A stretch of DNA of 64,000 bases from JACQAP01 sp035275265 (GCA_035275265.1 DATENC010000011.1:186001-250000); one strand, 5' to 3'. Counted from the stretch's first letter, positions 34,904-44,569 are shown. Notes: a model not told the origin generated them from the sequence alone. Made by a program: numbers and translations.

Positions 34904-36364
34904 TCAGGAACGGATTTCGCCGGGCCCATCGTCGTCTTCCTGCGGCGAATCCAGCAAAGCACTCTCGAACTCGCGGACCTGTTCGAGCTGGTCAAGCTCG
35001 ACGCGCTCGATTTGATTGAAACGACGGGTGATCTTGTCGCTCGAAACACGAACGTCTTCAGCATCCTGGTGGGCCAAGCGAATATGGTCTGCCAGTTTCT
35101 TCATGCGCTGGTCAAACCGCGCGAAGTCCTTGCCCAGCTTGCTCAATTCGTCCTTGATGATGTGGACCTGCTCCCGCGTGGCGACATCCTTCATCACCGC
35201 CCGCGCCGTGTTCAACACCGCCATCAGCGTGGTCGGCGAGACAATCCAGACGCGCCGCTGCATGGCGAAATCCACCACCTCGGGATGATAGGCATGGATC
35301 TCCGCGAACACCGCCTCCGCCGGGACAAACATCACCGCGCCGTCGGAGGTCTCGCCGGGAACGATGTACTTGCCGGCGATGTCCTCGACATGCTTCTTCA
35401 CGTCGGCGCGGAACAGTCGCTGCGCCATCGCGCGATCCGTCTCTGAGACACCGGGTTCGAACATGCGGTGGTAATTCTCCATCGGAAACTTCGAATCGAC
35501 GGCCACCATGCCGGTCGGCTCTGGAAGCTTTAACACGCAGTCGACACGGGCATCCCGCCCATCGTGGTCCTTACGACGCAAGGTGTACTGGAACTCGTAG
35601 GCGATCTCGGGAAGGATATTGCGCACCAGATTTTCGAGCTGCACTTCGCCGAAAGCGCCGCGCGCACGCTTGTCGCCCAGCAGTTCCTGCAGGCTCACCA
35701 CGTTGGTGGTCAGTCCGTCTATTTTCTTCTGCGCCTCGTCTATGGCGGCAAGGCGTTCCATCACGCTGACGAAAGTTTCGTTGGTTTTCTTGAAACCCTC
35801 TTCCAGGCGCTCGCTGACGCGCCCACTGATCTGCTCCAGGCGGGTGTCAGTGGTCTTGGAGAGCAGTTCCATCGAAGCGGCAAGCTGCGCGGTGGCGTTA
35901 CGCATCGTGGTCTGGATCATCTCCTGCTCGGCGCGGCTCTGTTCTGCCAGCGTCTGCAAGATCCGCGTAAGCACCTCGGTACGGAGCTGATCGTGCTTGC
36001 CTTGCAGATCGGCGTTCATTTGCGCAAGACGCTGCGCGAGAGTTTCGCGGTTGGCTGACAACTCCTCGGACTGCTTGAGCTGCAGAGTGGCAAGCGCGGT
36101 GCGGGTCTGGATCAGTTCCTGCGAAACACTGTTGCGCAACCGTTCGGACAATTCGGTTTGTGAGGCTGAGAGCCGGTCCCCCAGGTGGTTCAACCCGGAG
36201 TTCAGGTCCTTCAACATGGCCAGATGCTTTTCCTCGAGCACGCGGGCGAGCGACTCGGGATGGCTCACTTGGCGGCGTGCCATCGACGAAACGATGAAGA
36301 TCAGGACGATGACCGCGAGCAGCGTGAGGGCGGAAACGATCAACGCAACGGAAAACTCAGTCAT
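34904..36364 (-). CDS. rmuC: DNA recombination protein RmuC
   Basis: A 486-residue protein. The N-terminal membrane anchor (VALIVSALTLLAVIVLIFIV) is followed by a long coiled coil (about 60-240) and a PD-(D/E)XK-like nuclease domain that includes RKDHDGRDARVDCVLKLPE and MVAVDSKFPMENY. RmuC limits DNA inversions and has been tied to anti-phage DNA cleavage. ATG 36364 (MTEFSVAL) is preferred over 36382. It is upstream of mtfA. Confidence 0.92.
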   Translation of the reverse strand: MTEFSVALIVSALTLLAVIVLIFIVSSMARRQVSHPESLARVLEEKHLAMLKDLNSGLNHLGDRLSASQTELSERLRNSVSQELIQTRTALATLQLKQSEELSANRETLAQRLAQMNADLQGKHDQLRTEVLTRILQTLAEQSRAEQEMIQTTMRNATAQLAASMELLSKTTDTRLEQISGRVSERLEEGFKKTNETFVSVMERLAAIDEAQKKIDGLTTNVVSLQELLGDKRARGAFGEVQLENLVRNILPEIAYEFQYTLRRKDHDGRDARVDCVLKLPEPTGMVAVDSKFPMENYHRMFEPGVSETDRAMAQRLFRADVKKHVEDIAGKYIVPGETSDGAVMFVPAEAVFAEIHAYHPEVVDFAMQRRVWIVSPTTLMAVLNTARAVMKDVATREQVHIIKDELSKLGKDFARFDQRMKKLADHIRLAHQDAEDVRVSSDKITRRFNQIERVELDQLEQVREFESALLDSPQEDDDGPGEIRS

Positions 36365-36383
36365 GAAAAGAGTATAAACCAAG

Positions 36384-36528
36384 CCCCTTCTCCCCCTCTG
36401 CCCCGCGAGGGGAGGGAGTCATAGAAGAAGAACAGGCGACCAAGTGGTCGCCCATTTTTTGTTTGATTGATGTTATTTAGGGACTGAAGCTCTCCCTCCC
36501 CTCGCGGGAGGGAGCCGAAGAGAGGGGG
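36384..36528. repeat. Palindromic intergenic element with central hairpin
   Basis: A perfect 17-bp inverted repeat (36402-36418 with 36492-36508, the arm CCCGCGAGGGGAGGGAG), extended imperfectly by C/T-rich flanks, encloses a second hairpin. That one is GGCGACC/GGTCGCC at 36435-36452, followed by TTTTTT at 36455-36460. The central hairpin looks like a plus-strand terminator although both flanking genes are on the minus strand. The whole gap between rmuC and typA is this element, resembling REP/MITE-type repeats. Confidence 0.65.
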
Positions 36529-38358
36529 TTACGCTGCCGCGGGCGTGCTGTCGCGCGAGGCGCGCTTGCGTTCGTGCTCCTTCAAGTGGCGCTTGCGAAT
36601 ACGGATCGATTTGGGCGTGATCTCCACCAGTTCGTCGTCAGCGATAAACTCCACTGCTTTTTCCAGCGTGAGTTCGATCGGCGGTACCAGGCGCACTGCT
36701 TCATCGGTACCGGACGCGCGCACGTTGGTCAGCTGCTTGCCCTTGATCGGATTTACAACCAGGTCGTTGTCGCGAGAATGGATGCCGATCACCATACCCT
36801 CGTACAACGCATCGCCCGGCGAAACGAACATCCGGCCTCGATCCTGAAGTTTCCAAAGAGCGTAGGCAACCGCCTCGCCCACATCCTGGCTGATCAGGAC
36901 GCCGTTGCGGCGCTCTTCCATGTCGCCCTTCACCGGGCCGTAGTCGTCGAAAATGTGGCTGGCCAGACCCATGCCGCGTGTAATCGTGAGGAACTCCCCC
37001 TGGAATCCGATCAGGCCGCGCGCGGGGATGCGGTACTCCAGGCGCACGCGCCCCTTGCTGTCCGATTGCATGTCTTGCAGGTCGCCGCGGCGGCGGCCGA
37101 GTTCTTCCATCACCGCCCCCTGGTGTGCGTCTTCCACATCCACGGTGAGCAGCTCGTACGGCTCCTGCTTCTCGCCGTCGACAGTCTTCATCACCACACG
37201 TGGGCGGCCTACGGCCAGTTCGTAACCTTCACGACGCATGTTTTCGAGAAGAATGGTGAGGTGCAGTTCGCCGCGCCCGGACACAATGAACGTGTCGGAA
37301 TCGGCGGTAAACTCCACTTTCAGCGCGACGTTCGATTGCAATTCGCGTTCGAGACGTTCGCGGATCTGGCGGCTGGTGACAAACTTGCCATCCCTGCCCG
37401 CAAGCGGCGAGGTATTGACCAGGAAATTCATGGTTAGCGTGGGCTCGTCCACCTTCAGCAGCGGAAATGCCTCCGGGGTTGCCGGATCGCAAATGGTGAC
37501 GCCAATGCCGACTTCGTCCACGCCGTTCACAAGCACGATGTCGCCGGCCTGCGCCTCCTCGACAACGGTGCGCTCCAGGCCCTTAAACACCATGACCTGA
37601 TTGATCTTGGCCAACACCGGCTCGCTGTCTGGCCCATTCATGACTGCGACCTGCTGGCCGGAGCGGATGCGACCGCGTGCAACGCGCCCCACGCCGATGC
37701 GGCCAACGAAGCTGGAATAGTCGAGCGAACAGATCTGTAGTTGCAGTGGCGCGTCGGGATCGTCTTTGCGCACCGGCACGTTTTCGAGAATGGCGTCGAA
37801 CAGCGGCCGCAGGTCGTCGCCGCGCTGGTCGTATTTCAGCGACGCCCAGCCCTGCAGCGCCGAGGCAAAGATGACCGGGAAATCCAGCTGCGCTTCGGTC
37901 GCACCGAGTTTGTCGAACAGGTCGAAGGTCTGGTTGACCACCCACTCAGAACGCGCGCCGGGCCGGTCGACCTTGTTGACCACGACGATCGGCTTTAGTC
38001 CCAGTGCCAGAGCCTTGCGGGTGACGAAACGGGTCTGGGGCATCGGTCCTTCGACCGCGTCCACAAGCAGAAGGACGCTATCCACCATGGACAGCACGCG
38101 CTCGACTTCACCACCAAAATCGGCGTGACCGGGCGTATCGACGATATTGATGTGAGTACCCTGATACTGCACGGCACAGTTCTTGGCGAGGATGGTGATG
38201 CCGCGCTCGCGTTCCAGGTCGTTCGAATCCATCACCCGCTCGGCGATGTGCTGGTGGGCGGCAAAGGTACCGGCCTGGCGCAAAAGCTTGTCCACCAGCG
38301 TGGTCTTGCCGTGATCCACGTGGGCGATGATGGCGATGTTGCGAACGTTGCGGCTCAT
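36529..38358 (-). CDS. typA: Translational GTPase TypA/BipA
   Basis: A 609-residue EF-G-like GTPase that binds 70S ribosomes and helps 50S assembly and stress adaptation. The P-loop AHVDHGKT is at 12-19, with DTPGHADFGGE, NKVDRPGAR and the TypA-specific C-terminal domain. That domain includes the RVRLEYRIPARGLIGFQGEF segment. ATG 38358 is chosen over 38412, which adds 18 unrelated residues. A palindromic element follows the stop. Confidence 0.95.
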   Translation of the reverse strand: MSRNVRNIAIIAHVDHGKTTLVDKLLRQAGTFAAHQHIAERVMDSNDLERERGITILAKNCAVQYQGTHINIVDTPGHADFGGEVERVLSMVDSVLLLVDAVEGPMPQTRFVTRKALALGLKPIVVVNKVDRPGARSEWVVNQTFDLFDKLGATEAQLDFPVIFASALQGWASLKYDQRGDDLRPLFDAILENVPVRKDDPDAPLQLQICSLDYSSFVGRIGVGRVARGRIRSGQQVAVMNGPDSEPVLAKINQVMVFKGLERTVVEEAQAGDIVLVNGVDEVGIGVTICDPATPEAFPLLKVDEPTLTMNFLVNTSPLAGRDGKFVTSRQIRERLERELQSNVALKVEFTADSDTFIVSGRGELHLTILLENMRREGYELAVGRPRVVMKTVDGEKQEPYELLTVDVEDAHQGAVMEELGRRRGDLQDMQSDSKGRVRLEYRIPARGLIGFQGEFLTITRGMGLASHIFDDYGPVKGDMEERRNGVLISQDVGEAVAYALWKLQDRGRMFVSPGDALYEGMVIGIHSRDNDLVVNPIKGKQLTNVRASGTDEAVRLVPPIELTLEKAVEFIADDELVEITPKSIRIRKRHLKEHERKRASRDSTPAAA

Positions 38359-38623
38359 GTGATGCAGTGTCCCGAAAAACGGTCGCGCAGTGTACCACGG
38401 GTATTGTTGCAATTCATTGAATTTTCGCGGTTTGCCGTCGAAATGCCACTTTCACGGAAAAGATTCAAAGAACACAAGGAAAAGCATGAAAATAGACAGC
38501 CAGAATCCCGCAAAGTGCGATACCCGCGAGACCTCGCGAGCCTTGGCTACGCCGAAATCGAACGACATGAACAGTATTCTTGTTGCCCGGATTGTCTTTG
38601 CCGCAAGTTTGCGGTGAGAGCCT

Positions 38624-41143
38624 CTAGGCGCTGGCGCGGAAAACCTGCATCGGCGGGGTGCGCAGCACCTTTGCCGTGCCGAGCAACCCCGCGATTGCCA
38701 CTCCGATCGCACCGGCAACCAATCCCAACAGCCACACCCATGCATCGATGCTGTAGGGCACGTTCAGCACCTGTTTGGCGAGCACCAACCCCACGGCGCT
38801 GGCACCTACCGCGGCAATCAATCCGGCTAGAGCACCGATCAACAGAAATTCCGACACCAGCACGGCGCGCAACTGCGCGCTCGCTGCGCCGAGCGTGCGC
38901 ATTACCGCCGCATCGAACACCCGTTCGTCGTGGGTACTGCTGACCGCGGCAAACAACACCAACAGCCCAGCCGCGAGGCTGAACAGGAATACGAACTCGA
39001 TCGCCCGAACCACCTGATCCATCATGCGCTGCACCTGCGAGAGGATCGCCGCCACGTCGATCACCAGCAGGTTCGGGAACCGCTTTACGATCTCGTCCAT
39101 CACGATTGAACGCGACACCGGAAGGTGCAGGCTGGTGACGAATGTGCCGGGAAAGCGCTCCAGCACGCCGGGCGGCGCGATCACGAAAAAGTTCACCCGG
39201 AACGAGTCCCAGTCCACGGTGCGCAGCGAGCTGATCTTCGCCGTCAGTCGCGACCCGCCGATGTCGTAGGTCACTTCGTCCCCGAGCTTCAGTCTCAGCG
39301 TTTCGGCGATGCCTTCTTCAAACGACAGTAGCGGCTTTCCGGCATCGGACGCGGCAAACCAGCGGCCTGCCACGATCACGTTGTCCGGTTGCAGCTTCTC
39401 CGCCCACGACAGGTTGAACTCGCGATCGACGAGACGTCGCGCCCGATCTTCGACGTAGTCCTTTGAGGACACCGGCTTGCCGTTCACTTCCACCAGGCGG
39501 CCACGGATCATCGGGAACAGCGCCGGCGGCTTCAATTGCCGGCCAGCAAAAAAGTCCGCGATCTCCCCGACCTGGTCGGGCTGGATGTTCACAAGGAATC
39601 GATTCGGTGCATCCGGCGGGAGGCTTTTCTGCCAACTCTCCAGCAGGTCCGAACGCACCAGCGTGAGCAGGATCAACGCCATCATGCCCAGCCCCAGCGC
39701 GACCACCTGGATCACCGTTCCGATGGTACGGCGGCGCAGGTTGGCAAGCCCGAAGCGCCAATTGAGTCCCGCCCCCCGGCTGAACGACGACAGCAACCGC
39801 AGCACCACCAGTGTGAGGAAAGCGGATGCGATCATGGTGCCCAGCACACCGCCGAGCACATACATCCCGAGATCAGGATCCTGCGCCTGCCACACGATCA
39901 GTCCCGACATCGCCGCGCCACCGAGCAGATAAGCCGACAATCCGAACGAGTCCGGTGTTCCCAGATCCCGGCGCAATACCCGCAATGTCGGCACTCTCTT
40001 GAGCCCGATCAGCGGGGGCAGCGCAAAGCCGAGCAGCAGCACGAACCCCGCGATGAGCCCTTGCCCGACCGGCAGCCATCCCGGCGCAGGCAGGCTAACC
40101 GAGACAATGGGAGCCAGCAGCGCCGCCAGCAGGTACTGGCACAGGAAACCGATGGCGCAACCGATCGCACTAGCGGCCAATCCGATCATAGCGAACTGCA
40201 GCAAATGCAACGTCAGGATCAGCGCCTGGCTCGCGCCCAGGCAGCGCATGATCGCGCAGGCGTCCAGATGACGCTGCAGATAACGGCGCGCCGCCAGCGC
40301 CACGGCAACGCCGGCAAGAATGACCGTCAGCAGCGCGGACAGACCGAGAAAACGCTCGGCGCGGGTCAGTGCCGATTTGATTTCCGGGCGCGCTTCGCGG
40401 ATGTCCTCGACCCGCTGGCCCAGGCGTACCGTGCGCGCGGCGTAATCGCGAAACGCGCCCACGTCTTGCATTTCGCCGGCCACGAACAGGCGGAACGATA
40501 CCCGGCTTCCCGTCTGCAACAAGGCCGTGGAAGCCAGATCGTCGATGTTAAGCATCAGCCGTGGGCCGAGATTGAGAAAACCAGCGCTCGATTCCGGTTC
40601 CTCGGTCACCATCGCCGCCACCGTGAATTCGCGTTCTCCGAGAGCAATGCGATCCCCGATACGGATATCGAGCCGGCGCAACAGGCGATCGTCCACCCAG
40701 ACGCTGCCTGGCGCCGGGATGCGCGCGGGTTCGAGGTCCGGCCCGGTCGCGCTCTCACGTATGCGCAGTTTTCCCCGCAAGGGGTAACCCGACGACACCG
40801 CCTTCACTTCGGTCAGCAACGTACGGCCGCTCGCCTGCGTCATGCTCGGAAAGCGCACCGCTTCGGTAACAGCCAGCGCGAGGCGGCGCGCCTCACCGCG
40901 AAACGATTCCGGGATCGGCACGTCGGAAACGACGACCAGGTCAGCGCCGAGCAACTGATTGGCCTCGCGCGTGAGCGTGCGTCCGACGCGGTCAGCAAAG
41001 AAAGCTACCGTAGTCAGACTTGCCACTGCGACGATCAGAGCAACCGCCAGCACGCGTTGCTCGCCCGCACGCCAGTCGCGGCCGAGCATGCGCGCAGCCA
41101 GGCGCAGCACGGCGCCTGCGTTCAAGCGATCAGCGGCGCTCAT
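38624..41143 (-). CDS. FtsX-like ABC transporter permease, YbbP type
   Basis: An 839-residue protein with two FtsX/MacB-type permease halves: an N-terminal anchor (VALIVAVASLTTVAFFADRV), a large periplasmic region, a middle bundle of membrane segments (about 255-500), a second periplasmic domain and three C-terminal segments. The ybbA ATPase gene upstream overlaps by 14 bases and tesA is divergent, the same YbbA-YbbP-TesA arrangement as in E. coli. The substrate is unproven; lipid or lipoprotein-related export is suspected. Confidence 0.9.
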   Translation of the reverse strand: MSAADRLNAGAVLRLAARMLGRDWRAGEQRVLAVALIVAVASLTTVAFFADRVGRTLTREANQLLGADLVVVSDVPIPESFRGEARRLALAVTEAVRFPSMTQASGRTLLTEVKAVSSGYPLRGKLRIRESATGPDLEPARIPAPGSVWVDDRLLRRLDIRIGDRIALGEREFTVAAMVTEEPESSAGFLNLGPRLMLNIDDLASTALLQTGSRVSFRLFVAGEMQDVGAFRDYAARTVRLGQRVEDIREARPEIKSALTRAERFLGLSALLTVILAGVAVALAARRYLQRHLDACAIMRCLGASQALILTLHLLQFAMIGLAASAIGCAIGFLCQYLLAALLAPIVSVSLPAPGWLPVGQGLIAGFVLLLGFALPPLIGLKRVPTLRVLRRDLGTPDSFGLSAYLLGGAAMSGLIVWQAQDPDLGMYVLGGVLGTMIASAFLTLVVLRLLSSFSRGAGLNWRFGLANLRRRTIGTVIQVVALGLGMMALILLTLVRSDLLESWQKSLPPDAPNRFLVNIQPDQVGEIADFFAGRQLKPPALFPMIRGRLVEVNGKPVSSKDYVEDRARRLVDREFNLSWAEKLQPDNVIVAGRWFAASDAGKPLLSFEEGIAETLRLKLGDEVTYDIGGSRLTAKISSLRTVDWDSFRVNFFVIAPPGVLERFPGTFVTSLHLPVSRSIVMDEIVKRFPNLLVIDVAAILSQVQRMMDQVVRAIEFVFLFSLAAGLLVLFAAVSSTHDERVFDAAVMRTLGAASAQLRAVLVSEFLLIGALAGLIAAVGASAVGLVLAKQVLNVPYSIDAWVWLLGLVAGAIGVAIAGLLGTAKVLRTPPMQVFRASA

Positions 41144-41828
41144 CGCTGGTCAGCCTCCCCGCGGCAAGTTTGAGTTGGCGCGGACAGCGCCGGGCAATCG
41201 CCTCGTCATGGGTCACCAGCAGCAATGTGGTGTGGCTTTCCCGGTTGAGCGCGAACATGAGCGAGATGATTTCTTCACCCGTAGCCGAGTCGAGATTGCC
41301 GGTCGGCTCGTCGGCGAACAGAAGCCGCGGTTCGGTGGCAAAGGCACGCGCCACGGCGACACGCTGTTGCTCCCCGCCGGAAAGTTGCCGTGGATAGTGC
41401 TCGAGCCGCTCTGCCAGGCCGACACGCGCCAGCCAGGCTGTGGCCTTCCCTCTCGCGCCGTGGTTGCCGGCGAGTTCGAGCGGCAGCATCACATTTTCCA
41501 CCGCGGTCAGCGCCGGAAGCAGCTGGAAGGACTGGAATACGAATCCAACCTGGTTGCGTCGCAGGCGCGCGCGGCCATCCTCATCGAGCGCGAACAGCTC
41601 GACGCCGTTGATGCGAACCTCCCCCGCTGTCGGGACATCCAGTCCCGCGAGCAGCGCAAGCAGAGTAGTCTTGCCCGAGCCGGATGCGCCGAGGATCGCG
41701 CAGGCTTCCCCCGCCGCGATTTCCAGCGAGATATCGTGGAGGATGGTGAGAGTGGTGGCGCCGGTCGAGACTTGCTTCGTCAAACCGACCGCCTTCACAA
41801 TAGGCGGAATCAAGGGTTCCTGAGACAT
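41130..41828 (-). CDS. ABC transporter ATP-binding protein, YbbA type
   Basis: A 232-residue ATPase from ATG 41828. Walker A is GASGSGKTT, the signature is LSGGEQQRVAVARA, and Walker B is LLFADEPTGNLD. The H-loop lies in LLVTHDEA. The sequence is of the LolD/MacB type, and the partner is the YbbP permease immediately downstream with a 14-base overlap. Its start codon overlaps that of the divergent tesA by two bases. A longer start at 41891 would lie inside tesA. Confidence 0.92.
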   Translation of the reverse strand: MSQEPLIPPIVKAVGLTKQVSTGATTLTILHDISLEIAAGEACAILGASGSGKTTLLALLAGLDVPTAGEVRINGVELFALDEDGRARLRRNQVGFVFQSFQLLPALTAVENVMLPLELAGNHGARGKATAWLARVGLAERLEHYPRQLSGGEQQRVAVARAFATEPRLLFADEPTGNLDSATGEEIISLMFALNRESHTTLLLVTHDEAIARRCPRQLKLAAGRLTSDERR

Positions 41829-42444
41829 GTGGCTGCGATTTCTTCTGCTGTTGGTCCTGGTTACGGTTGCGCCTGCGCATGCCGCTCGCACGATATTGGT
41901 GTTCGGCGACAGCCTCTCGGCGGGCTACGGCCTGCCAAGCGGCAGCGGTTGGGTGAGCCTGCTGGAACAACGGCTCAAACGCGACCACTTAGACTATGCA
42001 GTCGTCAACGCCAGCATCAGCGGTGAAACCACGCTTGGCGGCCGCAATCGTATAGTCTCTACGCTCGCGGAGCACCAGCCGTCGGTGGTCGTCGTTCAAC
42101 TCGGCGCGAACGACGGTCTACGCGGCAATTCAATCGAAGAAACGCGGCGCAACCTGATTGGCATCGTCGAAGCCTCGCGTGTGTCCGGCGCCAAGGTGCT
42201 CGTGGTGGGAATTCGAATTCCGCCCAACTACGGGCAAGTTTATACGCGACGCTTCGAAGCACTGTTCGCGGAGGTGGCTAGACAGCAGAACGCATCGCTG
42301 GTTCCATTCATGCTGCAGGGCTTCGCCGACAAGCGCGACTGGTTCCAGTCCGACGGAATCCATCCCACCGTCGAAGCGCAACCTCGCATTCTCGACAACA
42401 TCTACCGGCGCCTGCGCGCCTTGCTTACACCGCAGCGTGCTTGA
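41827..42444 (+). CDS. tesA: Periplasmic acyl-CoA thioesterase I / lysophospholipase L1 (arylesterase)
   Basis: A 205-residue SGNH hydrolase with a signal peptide (MWLRFLLLLVLVTVAPAHAA). Block I GDSLSAGYG carries the nucleophile Ser29. The block II Gly and block III LGANDGLRG form the oxyanion hole, and DGIHP supplies the Asp/His pair. It hydrolyses acyl thioesters and lysophospholipids in the periplasm. It is divergent from ybbA with overlapping ATGs. Confidence 0.92.
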   Translation: MWLRFLLLLVLVTVAPAHAARTILVFGDSLSAGYGLPSGSGWVSLLEQRLKRDHLDYAVVNASISGETTLGGRNRIVSTLAEHQPSVVVVQLGANDGLRGNSIEETRRNLIGIVEASRVSGAKVLVVGIRIPPNYGQVYTRRFEALFAEVARQQNASLVPFMLQGFADKRDWFQSDGIHPTVEAQPRILDNIYRRLRALLTPQRA

Positions 42445-42513
42445 CGCACGCAGAATTTTACCGACGGCTGCGCGGGTAACTGATGCCTGCCCGCATCCCT
42501 TACGATTCAAAAC

Positions 42514-43572
42514 ATGAATCAGGACACTGTCACGGTAGCACAGCTATCCGAATTCGACGACATCGTGGATGTGCGCTCGCCCGCCGAGTTTGCCCTCGAC
42601 CACATTCCCGGCGCCATCAACTGTCCGGTCCTCGACGACGACGAGCGTGCGCGTGTCGGCACGCTCTATGTCCAGGTCTCGCCTTTCACCGCCCGGAAAG
42701 TCGGCGCGGCACTGGTCGGACGCAACATCGCCCGTCACATCGAAGCGAGCTTCGCCTGCAAGCCGAAGACCTGGCGGCCGCTGATCTACTGCTGGCGCGG
42801 CGGACAGCGCAGCGCAGCGATGAGCCACGTCCTGGGTCAGATCGGCTGGGATGCAAAGCGGCTTGCTGGCGGATACAAAATCTACCGCCACGCGGTTATC
42901 GCCGGCATCGAAGCCCTGGCCGGAAAGTTCGACTATCGGGTCATCTGTGGCCTCACTGGTTCCGGCAAGACCATTCTGCTTCGGCACCTCGAAAGAAACG
43001 GCGCGCAAGCGCTCGACCTGGAGGGGTTGGCCGCGCACCGCGGCTCGCTGCTCGGCGATCTGCCCGGTGAGCCACAGCCCTCGCAGAAGATGCTCGAAAG
43101 CCGGCTGTGGCAGAAACTCAAGGCCCTGGATTCCCGCCGGCCGGTGTTCATCGAATCGGAAAGCCGCAAAGTCGGCAACCTCAGGGTGCCGGAGCCGCTG
43201 ATTGCGAGCATGTGGCAGAGCCAATGCCTTTGGCTCGAGACCCCGACGCCGGTTCGCGTTGCGCTGCTGCTGTGCGATTACCGTCACTTCACCGAAGACG
43301 TATCGGCGCTTTGCGGCAGGCTCGATTGCCTGGTCATGCAGCACGGGCAGGAAAAGGTCAGCAGCTGGAAAGACAAGGCCGCCAGCGCACAGTGGCCGGA
43401 TTTCGTGACCGGTATTCTCGAGGAGCACTACGATCCTGCGTACCTCAAGTCCATTGCCCGCAACTATGCAAGGCTCGACCGCGCCACTCACGTGCGCTTG
43501 AACGATGGAAGTGAGGCGGACTTCGAACGGGCAGCGTGCGCGCTCCTCAATCCCACCCTCGCCATGGTCTAG
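42514..43572 (+). CDS. selU: tRNA 2-selenouridine synthase (SelU/MnmH)
   Basis: A 352-residue protein. A rhodanese domain with active Cys93 (IYCWRGGQRS) is fused to a P-loop domain (GLTGSGKT, 146-153). It replaces sulfur with selenium at the wobble 2-thiouridine of Lys, Glu and Gln tRNAs via a geranylated intermediate, using selenophosphate. selD is not in the window. It lies 69 bases after tesA in the same direction. Confidence 0.94.
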   Translation: MNQDTVTVAQLSEFDDIVDVRSPAEFALDHIPGAINCPVLDDDERARVGTLYVQVSPFTARKVGAALVGRNIARHIEASFACKPKTWRPLIYCWRGGQRSAAMSHVLGQIGWDAKRLAGGYKIYRHAVIAGIEALAGKFDYRVICGLTGSGKTILLRHLERNGAQALDLEGLAAHRGSLLGDLPGEPQPSQKMLESRLWQKLKALDSRRPVFIESESRKVGNLRVPEPLIASMWQSQCLWLETPTPVRVALLLCDYRHFTEDVSALCGRLDCLVMQHGQEKVSSWKDKAASAQWPDFVTGILEEHYDPAYLKSIARNYARLDRATHVRLNDGSEADFERAACALLNPTLAMV

Positions 43573-43654
43573 GATCAGTGCCCGTTCTTACCACTGCGGA
43601 CTGTAGCCAAGATTCCGGGTGTAATGTCGCTTCTTTCTGGTGGAAACAACAACA

Positions 43655-44569
43655 ATGAAATTGGCGCTGAAAATCGACGTCAACACCTACCGCGGCACGC
43701 GCGATTGCGTGCCGCGGCTGATCGACATCCTCCAAGCCCACGGTGCCGGCGCCACGTTCCTGTTCACGCTCGGCCCCGACCGCTCCGGCCGCGCCATCAG
43801 GCGCCTGTTCGATCCTGGCGTGTTTTCCAAGGCGTGGCGAAATCAGACCATTCGAAACTACGGTTTGCGGACACTGTTTTACGGCACGTTGCTTCCGGCA
43901 CCGGACATTGGCACGCAATGCGCCGACATCATGCGCCGCACCCGCGATGCGGGCTTCGAAGTCGGCATTCACGGGTATGACCGGGTGCTCTGGCAGCACC
44001 AGGCTGCCGGCGCCGACGCTGAGTGGACCCGCCGGCAGATGGATCTCGCCTGCACCCGCTTCGAGGAGATTTTTGGCGAACCGGCCCGCGTGCACGGTGC
44101 AGCGGGGTGGCAGATGAACCGTTATGCCTATCGCCTCACCCAGCGGCTGGGTTTCGGTTATTGCTCGGACACGCGCGGGAGCGCGCCGTTCGTGCCGATA
44201 TACCAAGCCGAAATCGTCGCCTGTCCGCAACTGCCGACCACTCTGCCGACGCTGGATGAAGTGATCGGTCTCAATGGCGTGACGGCCGCCAATGCGGCGG
44301 AGCGCCTGCTGGACCTGACCCGCAATCCGCCTGAAACCGGCCATGTGTATACCGCACAGGCGGAGTTCGAAGGCAAGCGGCTCGCTCCGGTTTTCGAGCA
44401 GTTGATCGAGGGCTGGCATGCGCAGGGATACGAACTGGCCTCGTTGCATGACTACCTGGAGTCATTGGAGACACGGGATCTGCCGCGCCACGAGGTGGCG
44501 GTAGGTCCGATGGCCGGCCGCACAGGAGCGTTGGCGCTGCAAGGACGGGAGTTTCTGGCATCGGCTTAG
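43655..44569 (+). CDS. arnD: ArnD-like polysaccharide deacetylase (formamido-arabinose-PP-undecaprenol deformylase)
   Basis: A 304-residue NodB-fold protein. ALKIDVNTYRGTRDCVPRL, FEVGIHGYDRVLWQ and HGAAGWQMNRYAYRLTQRL match ArnD, which deformylates undecaprenyl-phosphate-linked 4-formamido-arabinose during lipid A modification. The ATG at 43655 is favoured; one at 43640 adds five residues. No arnA, arnB, arnC or arnT gene is in the window, so the specific role is inferred from sequence only and a related deacetylase is possible. Confidence 0.85.
   Translation: MKLALKIDVNTYRGTRDCVPRLIDILQAHGAGATFLFTLGPDRSGRAIRRLFDPGVFSKAWRNQTIRNYGLRTLFYGTLLPAPDIGTQCADIMRRTRDAGFEVGIHGYDRVLWQHQAAGADAEWTRRQMDLACTRFEEIFGEPARVHGAAGWQMNRYAYRLTQRLGFGYCSDTRGSAPFVPIYQAEIVACPQLPTTLPTLDEVIGLNGVTAANAAERLLDLTRNPPETGHVYTAQAEFEGKRLAPVFEQLIEGWHAQGYELASLHDYLESLETRDLPRHEVAVGPMAGRTGALALQGREFLASA

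Noticed and set aside
34070..35446. Long open frame on the plus strand opposite mtfA and rmuC
   Set aside because: MtfA HEFAH and the RmuC domains on the minus strand explain the region.
39536..41173. Long open frame on the plus strand opposite the YbbP-type permease
   Set aside because: It is rich in Arg, Gln and His with no hydrophobic or motif structure, the usual antisense pattern.
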